The notes beneath the pieces were generated by a model. That model was not told the origin of the DNA. It worked only from the letters and a program-made list of their open reading frames with translations, and did no database searches. From NCBI GenBank assembly GCA_946965045.2, contig OX337232.1, positions 1,054,001 to 1,118,000 on the forward strand: a stretch of DNA of 64,000 bases, given 5' to 3'. The stretch comes from Epithemia pelagica (lineage: Eukaryota; Bacillariophyta; Bacillariophyceae; Surirellales; Surirellaceae). Positions 19,724 to 30,832 of the stretch are shown here, one piece after another (within the stretch, counting starts at the first letter, position 1; every line of letters starts with the position of its first letter). A program made the translations under genes and the position numbers.

Positions 19724-20788
19724 ATGACAATGGTTCGATGCGGAAAACATGCTCTTTGGCTCCTGCTTGTTGGTTGTTTCATGACATTACGAGAACGTTC
19801 GATTGGAGCTGCCATGGCGTTCTCATTCCACCATAATGAGCGTCCTTGTCGAACGATCCTCCATCGTGGCGACACTACACGGTTCTTCAATGACTTTGTA
19901 CAGCAGCAGGTTCCCAAACGATTCGCGTCGTCTTCTTTGAAACTGTTTGGTTCCTCCCATCACGATGACCCAAGCTTGGCGGACCACCAAAGAGACAACA
20001 AGTCTTCCTCCCCTGATACTCAACGACGTGACTTTTTATTCACACACAGTCTCGGACTCTTGTCTGGAATGGCAACCGCTCCAACCAAGGCGGAGGCTGC
20101 CGACAATGCCTTGTTTCGTAAAAATCCCTTGACCAATCCGCTCTTGGAACAAGTACGGATTTGGGATCAAGCCCAAGCCGATGAGTACAAGTATGGCGGG
20201 GAATTGGAACAGGGAAATGCCGAACAACAAGGCATGACCAACAATAACAACAACAAGGGTACCTACTATGCTCGCTTGTTGGTACCCATTTTGGGAATGG
20301 CTACCGAATTGCAACAAGTCCATCAACTCGTCCAACAAACCACAACCATGGACACGACACAACAGCAACGAGAATCTCTGTTGCGACAGGTCCAACAGGT
20401 CTTGTCGCAATCCAAATACGATGCGACGGAATTCAAAAAGGTGTTCAATGCCTTTGGAGACAATATCTATTACACCGATCCCGATCGAGCCAATTTGTAT
20501 TTGGGAGGAGGTGCGACACCCAAATCCTCGCAGTCCATGGCCTATTTGATTCGCAATGACATTTTGACCAATGTGCAAGATATGCGTGCCGAAGTGGCCT
20601 ATCTCCTTTCGTCGTCGTCGTCGAGCAGCACTGCTACGACGACTTCGAGTACGGATGATTTGGTGCAAATGGCCGCCACGGCCAACCGTGCCATGACGCA
20701 ATATCTCAACCAAGTCGTACCTCCGAGTGAATTGGAACTGGCTCGCACGCTCATGGCATCCACAGAACAACCACAACAATATAGATAA
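19724..20788 (+). CDS. Predicted thylakoid-lumen protein, PsbQ-like helical (function unsure)
   Basis: I take the start at 19724 (or 19730), because the next residues form a signal peptide (CGKHALWLLLVGCFMTL) that ends at GAAMAF, the Ala-Phe type cleavage motif of diatom plastid presequences. About 100 residues later a second export signal appears: RRDFLF followed by a hydrophobic run and KAEA/AD. This is the form of a twin-arginine thylakoid signal. The mature part (about 220 residues) is alpha-helical with Gln-rich and Ser-rich loops and a motif NAFGDNIYYTDPDRANLYLG, reminiscent of PsbQ/Psb-like lumenal helical-bundle proteins of red-lineage plastids. Targeting is well supported by the sequence; membership in the PsbQ family is a guess. 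Confidence 0.65.
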   Translation: MTMVRCGKHALWLLLVGCFMTLRERSIGAAMAFSFHHNERPCRTILHRGDTTRFFNDFVQQQVPKRFASSSLKLFGSSHHDDPSLADHQRDNKSSSPDTQRRDFLFTHSLGLLSGMATAPTKAEAADNALFRKNPLTNPLLEQVRIWDQAQADEYKYGGELEQGNAEQQGMTNNNNNKGTYYARLLVPILGMATELQQVHQLVQQTTTMDTTQQQRESLLRQVQQVLSQSKYDATEFKKVFNAFGDNIYYTDPDRANLYLGGGATPKSSQSMAYLIRNDILTNVQDMRAEVAYLLSSSSSSSTATTTSSTDDLVQMAATANRAMTQYLNQVVPPSELELARTLMASTEQPQQYR

Positions 20789-21033
20789 TACTTGCCCGTA
20801 GATGGCACAGTCTGGAAATGATGACAATGAATGATAACACAGTTGTTTACTTTGATTTATTCTTCCCCCCCTGAATCGTCGTTACAAAGTGGGTAGATAT
20901 TCTGTATATCCTCTCCCACATGGAACTACCCTCTTACGTAAATGGTTGGTATTCCTCCTCCTCTCGGTCGACTTGACTTTTTGTACTGATGATACCGACA
21001 GTTGTCGTCATCCAACCAAGTATGACTCGGGGC
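20789..21033. other. Convergent 3' spacer
   Basis: Short gap between the plastid protein and the exonuclease gene on the other strand; no feature seen. Confidence 0.4.
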
Positions 21034-23394
21034 TTAGTCAAAGAGGAGGGAGGTATGGTTGTCAAACAACAACAACAAGTCCCCCTGTGGATGCGTACTA
21101 TTACTCATGCTGCAGAAATGGTGTGATTTGCCATTCTTATTGTTGTTGCCTCGCGTGGCTTGTAAAAACGAGTCTTGTAGCAACAGATCCTCCACAAATA
21201 TGCGTGGAGGATCCAAGCACTGTACCAAACGGGCATGAATCTGTTGGAGTGCTTGATCGTATTCGTCGTCATGGTCGTCTTTTGGGACGTTGCTGTTGTT
21301 GGGGACACCATGGTCGGTATGGTTTTGCAATTGTCGTCGTCGTCGCCGCCGCAGAACAAGGCGTTGTTTTTTGCACCATTTGCGCAAGGCTCGCACTTGG
21401 GTCAATTGGGAAAGACAGGGCCAGGTTCGAAAGGGTACTGTCGCCGTCCGATCCCAAGGTGTTGTTTGAATGTATTGTTGTTGCTGTGGTTGGAGGAGCC
21501 TGTGTGCCACGGCAGCGGCCACCCACGCATCGCGTGCGGCATAGACGACTTGTTCGTGGGACAAGGGGACCCGATGCCAGGGTGACCGTGTCACTCGATG
21601 GGATTTGGGCAGGTCCAATCCCAAAATGAGACGCGTGACTGTCTGGAGACTGGATCGTTGGTGTGGGCCTGAGGAGAAGGACGACGAACGAGATGGGACA
21701 ATTCCACCCAAGTCCCATCGAGCAGCCGTCGTCCACGGTCGTTCTTGTCGTGGATCGGAGGAGCATGTGGTGTGTTGTGTGTTGCTTCTTCTTCTTCTTT
21801 GGTTTCGTGCCCAAAGGTTGTGCACTTGAAGAAGATCATACTCATTATCACATCCAGTCAAAACGACATTCTGGTTCTTGTTCAAACTCTCATGCAATCG
21901 ATCCAGACAGGTCAATTGGGGACGACCCGAGGCATCGGCGAGTTGTATCACCAAGGCATGTCCACTGGGAGTAGCCAATTGAACGACGGCCACCTGTTTC
22001 AAAATCCAGTGGGATCTTGAATACACGGATGGAGCGGCCTGATCAAAACGACAAAACAAGAAACGATACCTTGTGAGAGAGAAAATCACAGAGCCACTGT
22101 AGAGTTCTAAAACAACAAACTGTGGACACGATTGGTGGTGTGCGGGGCAGCTCACGATTGGTCTCCGGAAAGAGGATCCCAAGAAATACATGTGGTTGTT
22201 TGACATGTGGAAATGGGGCGACTAAACCCCTTACAAAGTAGCTGGTTGAGCATCCTTGCTGCCACGCAATTGTTAGAGTGTGCATGTTGTTCCAAATCAT
22301 GCAGGCATCCAGGTGTGTGTGACTCGGAAGTAAAAGTGATTGGTGTGATTGTATAATTCTCGACACGGTGTATACTTCCGAGTCTGGTTACTACAAGGTT
22401 CCCTCATTGTCACACACACGGGAGATTGACACATGGCACACGGGCACTCCACGATCACACACATTCACTACACACGACATTCAACAGTGGACACTTACTT
22501 CACTATCAAACCCCAACACAATGGGCTCGGGCGGTTGCTGCGTTGTTGGGGGAAGGACGACATGACGATCCATCCAGGCTTGAACCGTCCACGGATTGTT
22601 GGTATAGGTAATGGACAGGCATGGAGTGGCATGGTCGTTGTCCAGCAAAGGACGAGGAGTGCGCAACAACCACAACGAGTCCTTTTGTGGTGGTGATACG
22701 GGCGACAAGGGCGGTGCCACCAAGGACACGGTAAACCAAGCATTGGAAGGAGCCCCACGCTTCTTGGATGGTCGTTGTCGTTGTGGGTGTCCTTGGCGAT
22801 GGGATGGCGACGGTGCGGTCCACCCCGAAACAAAAACCGGCGCAAGACCACGCTGTGAACACATACTCGTTCTAAAGAGAAGAAGAAGAACAACAACAAG
22901 GAGGCGGTCCACCAGCCGGCGCCGGCGCACAAAACGACGAGCTTCGGGTAGTTGGTGATATCGCTCTTGTTGCCACGTCGAACGATTGCCATGTAGTAGT
23001 AGTAGTGATGGTGATAGGGAGTGTCTTGTTGTTGTTGGGGCGAATCTTGCAGTTGTTGTTGTGCTGGTTAGACGAGCAGTGTCGTCGGACGAACTGCGGA
23101 ATTGTCGGAACGACAAGACATTGGACTTAACAGGGCACCACCACTGCGACGGCTGGACGTTGTACTGGTCGAGGAGGAGGAGGAGGGTGACGACAAGAGG
23201 GAATTTTGACGTTGGGCATGATAGGGGTGTGACTTCCTCCTCCGTCGTCGTCGTCGTGTGGACGGGGAATCGTCGTCGTCGTCGTCCAACGTATTGTCGA
23301 CGGCACACGTACAGGAATCCCATAATTGATCGCCGTACTTTTGATGCAAGGCCGTAGCGGCCGAGATCACAAGCAAGGTGGTGAGAATAACCAT
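21034..23394 (-). CDS. DEDD-type 3'-5' exonuclease (RNase D/WRN-like); 5' structure uncertain
   Basis: The catalytic domain is split by a 460-nt intron (22039..22498; donor GAA/GTAAGT, acceptor TGATCAG), phase 0. Exon B ends in VLGFDSE (Exo I motif, Asp-x-Glu) and the last exon (21034..22038) continues with VAVVQLATP, then NEYDLLQ (Exo II) and YAARDAW (Exo III Tyr-x3-Asp). These are the metal ligands of RNase D/WRN-family exonucleases that trim RNA or DNA 3' ends. Upstream the frame is open to about 23323, but a better N-terminus lies in another frame: ATG at 23394 with a short hydrophobic run (MVILTTLLVISAATA) followed by acidic and poly-Arg stretches. One more splice (acceptor perhaps TCTTTAG at about 22876) would join them, but I could not fix the donor. 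The C-terminal tail is Gln/His-rich. Confidence 0.65.
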
Positions 23395-23902
23395 TGTGGT
23401 GATGGATGGATGGAATAGAGAATTGGAATTGTGTATGCCAGCTGCAATTAGCACCTGCTTTTTCACCAGCACAAAAGTATGGCGAGTAAAAAATTTTATG
23501 GACCTACAATAGCGTGACAACTGACAACCGAAATGGATTCGGCTCGCAAAAAAGGCACGCGCGGGCCACTTTGCTTCTCTCAAAAGTCAAAACACTCCCG
23601 AGAACTGGCGAGGACGGTCATCCGGTCATCCGCAATAATCGGATGCGCCCCCAAGATCGGGAGGACTTCTACGCGCGCGCGCCCCTTCGAGTCTTGTGAA
23701 AAGGTACACCTTGATGTACAGTCGTACTGAAAATAGAGAGAGTGACATCGTATACAAATTTTATTGTAGACTCCCCGGCGAGAAGCGAGAACCCCACTGC
23801 CCCACACGACTGAAGTACACGTCGCCAAAACAGCCGCACAGTCGCGGAACCTCCGTTCTTCTTCCGAATGGACATCAGACAAACACATTCTCTGCACATT
23901 GG
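23395..23902. other. Intergenic stretch ahead of the left inverted-repeat arm
   Basis: Presumed promoter of the exonuclease. No coding feature. Just inside the arm boundary the unit CCGTGGA is repeated three times (about 23912-23936). Confidence 0.4.
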
Positions 23903-26900
23903 ATGACAGCCGTGGACCGTGGACCGTGGACCGTGGAGGACGGTCCATGGTCCATGTATGTATGGTATGCACAAAAGTCTTATCAAGGTGAGCACAAAAG
24001 TCTAATGAAACACTGTACGGTACTGCAAGAAGTGACAGGCCTCCTCCTCCTTGAGCGCAATGATTGCCGAGACCAAACTATCAAATCTAACTAACGAGAC
24101 GGCGGATTCATCATTTCATAGCAAGATGACGCTGAAAGAGCTGGTTGCTCAGCGCAAGGAGGAACTCCAAGAAGAAGCCAAAGAAGCGGAGAGACTTTGG
24201 AGAAATAAGAAAAGCGCCGCATTCATCGACCGCTTGATCAAACACGGAGATCTTCAAGCCGCAAAAGATGGTCGTTCCATCCCAGATCCAACTCCCATGG
24301 AATCAGCGGGAAATAATTCAAAGATTGTCTCAGAAGAAATCGCTCTTGATACAACTGGGAATTTTTCAACCATGGAGGATCTGATTCGATTTGCGGCCCA
24401 GTGTTCCAAAACGAATGAGGACACCATATTCTTTCGCGTACGCTGGGGAGAACAAACTTTTGCAAGGCACGACGAAGACTACATCAACGATGAACTCAGT
24501 CGTAGCAAGAGCAAGCCGACTGTGATCAGTGCTAAGTGGCGATGCAAAGGTGCGGAGAAACCTACCTCCACCGAATTCGAGTTAGAGGAAACAACAAAGG
24601 AGGAAGTGGAAGATTTCTTTGGCCTTAGAGACGACATAGTGGCCGTGAAGACTTTTCTAGATGCGGGGCTCGTCCCCTTGAAAGAGAAAGACACAAAAAG
24701 CTCTTTGAATATTGCAAAAGTGGATACGAGCTTCGTCGAGACTGACCCACCAGATGCCGTCCACTACTTCCGTACCACGAGAGCACTCGATAAAAGCTAC
24801 GTAATCGTCGTTACTGGCGAATCAGGAAGCGGCAAATCCGTGTTTGCATGCCAGCAGGCGCTTGACCTCGAATATTATGTCCTCTATCAGGCGCTGACTG
24901 CTGACATCTTCAAGACTGCCTATCCAAATCCAAAAAAGCAGTTTCCTGCGCTGAATGCCCTGCTCCAATCTGTCATTGACGACATTGAAGAAAAAGATGA
25001 TCTTGTCACTACAGATCAAGATGATCTTGATGTGCTTTTTGACCTGAAAAAGCAACTGAAGATTTCTCGAAACTCTTGGGCTCGGAGTGTTTTCAAAGCA
25101 GCCATTGACTCTGTCAAGGCTAGAGCCAGGGAAGTTGATGCTGCGGACAAGTGGCTATCTGGAAGATGGAAATCCAACAACAAGCCTGACAACGTAGCCA
25201 TTGTCATTGATGAAGCTACGGATATTGATCTTGTTTCGGGTCTAATCGCAGTTGGGCAAGAGATCATGGGCGAATATTCCTACTTGGCAAGACATGGTGG
25301 TAATGTGCAGCTGGTGTTGGCTGGTGTCGGCCTGGATGCAATCGAAATACCAGACCGCGTCGGAACCAACCCTAAACCCGCCAAGCTTGTTACCATGAAA
25401 GGCCCTATTGTCGAGAAGGTAATCAAACGGGAAATCGTGTCAGAGGAGGTCCAGAAGGCACTTGAGCGAGGAGTCTTTGCCCGTGTCCTCAAAACAAACA
25501 CGAGGATGTTCTTTCGATCGGTACTGCCGATACTACAATTGGATGTGCACGTAGAAGACGCAGAGTATGAAGACGAGCCGGACAAGAAAAAAGCTCGCTT
25601 GGAAGATCGTTTGGTTGAAGTTGGGTCGTTCCGAGCTCTAATGGACCATGCGCCAAGATTTTATGTTACTCAAAACACGGTAGGGGATTTGCAGAAGAAA
25701 GGATCACTGAATGGTCTTTTGCTGCAGTCTTTTTCGGTCCACCTGATAAAGTCTATGGAAAGCCACGAACCCAACGATGAAGTGCTGAAGGAGAATTGGG
25801 AGCAAGAGCTTGCTCTTGTTCGCGGGTTCAAATGCTATAAGGATTTCGACCAGTGTTCAGAACACCATATCTACTCGAAGGGACTAGCAAGCCGCCACGG
25901 GACGTCAAATGCGCTGAAGTTTCTTGCCTGTTTCGGGTTGACATGTCAGCTTCGAGCAACGTTCGGTGATGAATTTGAGGAGATGACAGCGCTACACTTT
26001 ATGCGTTACATGCAAACCCAAGGATACGAGCCTCGTCGTGTTATCTTGAAACATGCATGGCCGCCAAAGCGCACGAAAGGTGACATTGCAGGCCAAATTA
26101 CGAGACTCGGCAACATTTTGGAGGAGCAAGGGGAAACGGAAAAAGAGTGTTTGTTGCAGCTTCAGTCACAACCGGCCGCAGGTCAATGGTGCTACTTGTT
26201 TTCCCAGGGCACAGCAAGTGCTCAAGGCGGTCATGTTCTTGCATTAATTCTGGATATGAGAATTAAGGAAGAGACAGGTGAACTCACAGGGATAGGTGAG
26301 CTCGAGACCATTCAGTGCAAGCACTTTGCTAGCTCGCCGAGCCCAAAAGTTTGTCGCGGATGGTGGCATTCTTTGGGTGTCGACTTTGACGAGAATGGAG
26401 ACTTCAACCTGAGTCCAGAGCGGGGTTCTGCCGGATACTCGTACATGGGCCTCACGGCATTCAGAAAAGTACTCAGTCAGTGGTTGCCGGGGGTGGACAT
26501 CAAAATTGGAAAGCGTACTCTTGCACTGTCGTTTGAGACTCCTTCTAGTTTTCCAATTCCCAAAAGCGAAAGTTGCCGAGCATGGTTTCGCGAAATGTTT
26601 GCACCCACCATTTCAGTGCTTCCCCTCAAGGAGGCTACAGAATGTACGGACGAGGAACGTTAAGTGTGTAACTCACTGACTTCGGGACACTGAGCGCCTC
26701 CACTTATAATTCGGTTGTATCGAAACAGAATCAATCACATGATCTATGATATAATTCCTTTTGCGAGTGAAATCCTTCAATGACTTTGCTTCCACTGGAT
26801 ATCGAACCTCCATCTCTTGTCAGTGATAGTAACTAGTAAGATAATTCTTTGATTGTGTTTCATCCCGGGCGATCTTCTCCCTTATTACCTCTTTAATGAT

Positions 26901-27220
26901 ATTCGATTGTGATATGATCTTGTTAAGAAAGAAGGGTTTGCCTCCAGTGCTTCCGTATCTAACCTTCTTTTACAGATCATTGTAGAGATACAGCACGACA
27001 GCTTTGATGTCGGCGACGTGTGTCGTCATGGCCAATCCCTCCCCTTCCAATTCTATAACGTCTTTTGAATTCATCGGTTGCTCGTTGGTAGACACATCTT
27101 GTTAACCTTAGTGATGTGGCGTGATACCATTTGGTAAACTACCTAGTGAAGATGATTGATAGCTCCCTGGAGTATAGAGGTTAATAAACCAAAGTAAACT
27201 TCAATTTCTTTCACGTCTCT
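23903..27220 (+). repeat. Left arm of a 3.3-kb inverted repeat
   Basis: This 3,318-bp segment is repeated in opposite orientation at 30284-33585. Homology begins at ATGACAGCCGTGGACCGTG and ends at TTTCACGTCTCT. It covers the 5' flank, the whole Crinkler/RHS-like gene and about 550 bp of 3' flank. Coding parts differ at only a few percent of positions, and flanks somewhat more, with small indels. Confidence 0.85.
24126..26663 (+). CDS. Crinkler/RHS-like P-loop NTPase, left copy
   Basis: 845 residues from the ATG at 24126, which is the start shared with the opposite copy. An in-frame ATG at 24060 could add 22 residues here only. Charged, coiled N-terminus (about 1-45); a small globular header (about 75-150); P-loop VTGESGSGKS at about 229-238; Walker B VAIVIDEATD at about 357; then a long C-terminal region (about 390-845) with no domain I can name, containing DVHVEDAEYEDEP and an Arg/Trp-rich end. 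This is the architecture of the Crinkler (CRN)/retrotransposon-hot-spot family of eukaryotes: a header, a STAND-like NTPase and a variable C-terminal effector part. Known members are host-directed effectors in oomycetes and chytrids, but relatives in free-living algae have no established role; genome conflict is one proposal. The family call is inference from motif order. Confidence 0.7.
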   Translation: MTLKELVAQRKEELQEEAKEAERLWRNKKSAAFIDRLIKHGDLQAAKDGRSIPDPTPMESAGNNSKIVSEEIALDTTGNFSTMEDLIRFAAQCSKTNEDTIFFRVRWGEQTFARHDEDYINDELSRSKSKPTVISAKWRCKGAEKPTSTEFELEETTKEEVEDFFGLRDDIVAVKTFLDAGLVPLKEKDTKSSLNIAKVDTSFVETDPPDAVHYFRTTRALDKSYVIVVTGESGSGKSVFACQQALDLEYYVLYQALTADIFKTAYPNPKKQFPALNALLQSVIDDIEEKDDLVTTDQDDLDVLFDLKKQLKISRNSWARSVFKAAIDSVKARAREVDAADKWLSGRWKSNNKPDNVAIVIDEATDIDLVSGLIAVGQEIMGEYSYLARHGGNVQLVLAGVGLDAIEIPDRVGTNPKPAKLVTMKGPIVEKVIKREIVSEEVQKALERGVFARVLKTNTRMFFRSVLPILQLDVHVEDAEYEDEPDKKKARLEDRLVEVGSFRALMDHAPRFYVTQNTVGDLQKKGSLNGLLLQSFSVHLIKSMESHEPNDEVLKENWEQELALVRGFKCYKDFDQCSEHHIYSKGLASRHGTSNALKFLACFGLTCQLRATFGDEFEEMTALHFMRYMQTQGYEPRRVILKHAWPPKRTKGDIAGQITRLGNILEEQGETEKECLLQLQSQPAAGQWCYLFSQGTASAQGGHVLALILDMRIKEETGELTGIGELETIQCKHFASSPSPKVCRGWWHSLGVDFDENGDFNLSPERGSAGYSYMGLTAFRKVLSQWLPGVDIKIGKRTLALSFETPSSFPIPKSESCRAWFREMFAPTISVLPLKEATECTDEER

Positions 27221-27539
27221 TTACTTCGAGACAGCGAAGGAGAGATAAGAATGAACCAAAAACAAATCGTTATTGAACCAATTTTGGTTCAATAACCCAT
27301 TAAGGGACAGAGATCGTTTGAATGCCAGAATGGTATCAACATTCGTCGTATATGCACAGGGAGAAAACAGTCCCAACAGCACCTAAAGGCTAGAATGTCA
27401 ATAGATGGGGAGATTGACAACGAAAGATACTATATAGGAGCAAAGTGTATTAGTTTCCAGCTCGTACAACACTGCTGAAATAGGTAGTTTTGTCTGGTAT
27501 ATAAATACCCAAGAATCATGTAGATATGCACGAACAGAA
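26664..27539. other. 3' flank of the left arm and spacer with a palindrome
   Basis: AT-rich non-coding DNA. Up to 27220 it belongs to the inverted-repeat arm. Beyond that it is unique and includes the 28-bp near-perfect palindrome at 27269-27296. Confidence 0.5.
27269..27296. repeat. 13-bp inverted repeat with 2-nt centre
   Basis: Arms GTTATTGAACCAA and its exact reverse complement, separated by TT. It lies about 50 bp beyond the end of the left arm. It could form a hairpin/cruciform or be a transcription terminator-like structure. Confidence 0.6.
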
Positions 27540-30057
27540 TCACCCACCACCGCACCCACCACCACATCCGCCGCCGCCACATCCACCCCCGCCGCATCCT
27601 CCTCCACATCCTCCACCACCCCCGCAACCACCGCCGACATCTCCCGCCGTAACGGCACCACATCCACCGCTACAGCCTCCACCACCACCACAGGTTGCAC
27701 CAGCACCAAGATGATGGTTGTTCCCTCTACATGCTCCTCCACTAACCATGAAATATAAGAATGGATGAATAAATCATCATCAGCCACGACAAGACAAATA
27801 CACATTCGGGTTAGAGACGACGCAACCATGTCCCAGAAACCGTACGCAAGAACCAACAAGCACTATAGAAGGGTTCTCCAACCTGCTGTACGTACCATGT
27901 TCCTCCTCCACATCCGGCCGCCTCTTGTGCTTGAGCCAGAATCGCGTCTGTGCTCGAAGGCCCGTGGTGATGTGCCGTGCTGCTGGTAGCCGTGCCAAGT
28001 GGCACGAAATGGGTTGGAGCCCAATCCTTGTCTTGTTGTTGTTTGTTGGTGCTGGTGGAGGAGGACGAGGACGACGGATTCCACAAGGGAAACTGCCGTG
28101 CTCCTATCGCCCGACAGTGTTTCACCGTTGCTTCGGACAAGGGTACTCGGGGACCCGTGGCTGCTTGACGGGCTTGCACGTAGGCCAACAACTCCAAGGT
28201 TTTGGTCAATTCCGTTTCATAAGCCTCTTGTTGAGGATCTGCAGTCGTAGTACGGCGGGATGCATCCTCCGTCAAAGCCTCACTCGTACTGCAACACAAG
28301 GACGAAGTTCCACAGAGCGAAGCGAGAGCCATGTACGAATCGTACGTGCTATACTGTCGTTGGGCCTGTACCAAGAGTCGTCGCGACAAAATTTCCATGC
28401 CTTGCTGCGTATCCAAGGAATAATATCCGACCCCGCAACAAGCTGCCTTTCCAAAGACATGACCACGCTTTAAGGGATTGGCTAAATCGAATCGCAATCC
28501 CCAACCACCGGGCAATACGGGAGGAATAAAGGTGGAATCGGATGCCTTGGGTTCTTTCCACAGCATATCCTTGTCGTTGTCCTCGTCCTCCTCCTTGGCT
28601 TCTTTTGTTGTGTTGCTGTCCTGGTTGCCCCCCTCTGTTGCTAATCCCCTTGCATGAAATGGGGATCCCTGCTGATGCTCCTCTAGCAACAGTGCTGTAT
28701 TGTCGACGAGGCTCGTCGTCGTCGTGTGGTTGTCAAGAGTCCACGAGGGATCCCAAAATTCCACAGGTGCCGGTCCTCGATACATGGCCCCGGCCACGAT
28801 ATAGTCGTCTTGATTGGGATAGGCCTGTTTCCACAAACGGCAGGTTTCCCGAAAAGCCACATCCAACGAGGCACCGGGAGATCGATCGTCTCCCAAAGAA
28901 TCGTCATGAGACAACCAAGATCCGCGAATGGCTTGACAATCGTTCAAATATTGCGAGACGGACAGGGCAATGTGCGTATGCCAAATCCAATCAATTTGGT
29001 ACGTGGGTACTAAAATTGTAGAATGTTTGGTGTTGTTGTTGTTGTGCTGTTTGTCACTGTCTGGTTGTTCCACCAAGGCCAGGAAATGACCATATCGTTC
29101 AACGCCTTGACGCAAAAACGTTGGGTCGTCAAATTGTGGTTGCGAAATGTGCCACCACAAGGAAGCTTGACGACTGGCACTGGCCAACAGGTCCAATCCT
29201 TGGAGGAGTCGTTGTTGTTGTCGTTTGTGCTGGGAGTCTGCACCCGCAAAAGGTTCGTTTGGTGTGGTCGTTGTTGTTGTTGTTGTCAAATCCAGGAAAA
29301 AGGGCGTGTGGGGATAGCGTTGGTGCCACAAGTGTTGTGTATACTTGGTAGCAGTTGCTGCGTCCTGGTCGTGTTGTTGTTCTGATTGGTTTGCAGTAGC
29401 CGCCACTCCAAAGGGTACCGTGGCCTCCATGATTGTTCCATAGCGTTGTCGACAATAACTCCGATAGGAGAGAGGTGACAATCGATGGCAGTGCCACAAC
29501 CATGCACAGTCGGGTGGAGGCATCAGGGCAGACGACAAGTCTTGTGGTTGTTCGATGGTCTTTTTTTCGTCCTTTTCGTCGTGCAACGACGACGACGACG
29601 ACGACGACGACGAGTGGGCAGCCACCAAGGGAAGCCAATGGTCCAGGTAGCGATCCAGCATTCGTTGCAACAGTACTTGATCCGGGTCGTCCTCCTTATC
29701 CTGGCGTCGTTGCTCGTTGGGACTCGTCTCCTCGTCGTGCGGAGCAATCATCTGCCACAAGAAGAGTGTTGTGATCCCCGAAGCATGCATGTGTCGTAAA
29801 AAGGCTCGATGACATTGAGCTTGTTCCACCAACTGGGTCGCATTCAAGACGGTCAATGCCACGGCGGCATTTCGTTGACTGCGAGTCGTCGTCGTCGTAC
29901 TCCCTCGCCCGGAGGAGGGGTCGGTCCACCATTGATTGCTTTTAATCAATGGTTTCATGATACTATGATACACCACTCCGAGTTTTCTGGGACCAAAGTG
30001 TCCAGAAAATGAAAATGTGACCGGCGAGAGTCCATATCTACTGCCGCGCGGACCCAC
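27540..30057 (-). CDS. DUF1399/GRDP-like protein with a Gly-Cys-rich tail (two exons)
   Basis: Model: complement(join(27540..27741,27896..30057)), 787 residues, with an intron of 154 nt (GTACGT donor, GGTTAG acceptor). The splice joins GCGGGT to CGGACRG and leads into a tail made almost only of Gly and Cys (patterns GGGCGGG), which the unspliced frame misses. The main part has several W-x-x-H/WLWHCHRL-type motifs: PDCAWLWHCHRL, YQIDWIWHTHI at about residue 350, then HDDSLGDDRSPG and an aromatic-rich C-terminal half. This is the DUF1399 domain of glycine-rich-domain proteins (GRDP), which in plants and fungi often end in just such Gly/Cys repeats. Function in diatoms is unknown; plant GRDPs are linked to stress and development. 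Alternative starts exist near 29958. It occupies the spacer between the two inverted-repeat arms. Confidence 0.75.
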
Positions 30058-30832
30058 TCTACAATGACGCCTGGAGTACCGTCGACCGACGCGCCCGGCC
30101 TGAGAGACAGGCGAGGTCGAAAATGTCGGTAATGATTGTCACAATTTAGAATTTAGTAGCCCCTCTAAAAAATGAAGGAAGCGTTCCTCTGATCTCTGAT
30201 ACTCCTATCGATAGCCCCAAACATAGCACTACTGAGGTAATCCAGAGCAGATCTATCAACGCGTCCTTTAAGAAAAGGCGGTTAGAGACGTGAAAGAAAT
30301 TGATGTTTACTTTGGTTATTAACCTAGGAGTAAATCTATTAACGGGGAGCTATCAATCATCTTCACTAGGTAGTTCACCAAATGCCACATTACTAAGGCT
30401 AACAAGATGTGTCGACCAACGAGCACCCGATGAATTCAAGAGACAATCATAGAATTGAAGGGGAGGGAGTGACCATGACGACACACGTCGTCGACATCAA
30501 AGTTGTCGTGCTGTATCTCTACAATGATCTGTAAAAGAAGGTTAGATACGGAAGCACTGGAGGCAAACCCATATAACAATCGAATATCATTGAAGAGGTA
30601 AGTAGAGGGCCTGAGGGAGAAGATCAACCGGGATGAAACACAATCAAAGAATTATCTAATTAGTTACTATCACTGACAAGAAATGGAGGTTCGATATCCA
30701 GTGGAAGCAAAGTCGTTGAAGGATTTCACTCGTAAAAGGAATTATATCATAGATCATGTGATTGATTCTGTTTCGTTACAACCGAATTCTAAGTGGAGGC
30801 GCTCAGTGTCCCGAAGTCAGTGAGTTGCACAC
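30058..30832. other. Spacer and 3' flank of the right arm
   Basis: Non-coding. 30284-30832 is the inverted copy of the left arm's 3' flank. 30058-30283 should hold the promoter of the GRDP-like gene. Confidence 0.5.

Noticed and set aside
26790-26840. Possible tRNA 3' half (GGTTCGATATCC on the minus strand)
   Set aside because: T-stem has a mismatch and no acceptor partner about 70 nt away; it recurs only because it is in both inverted-repeat arms.
27526-27714. Plus-strand His/Pro-rich frame
   Set aside because: It is the complement of the Gly/Cys-rich exon of the GRDP-like gene, which is supported by splice sites and family tail.
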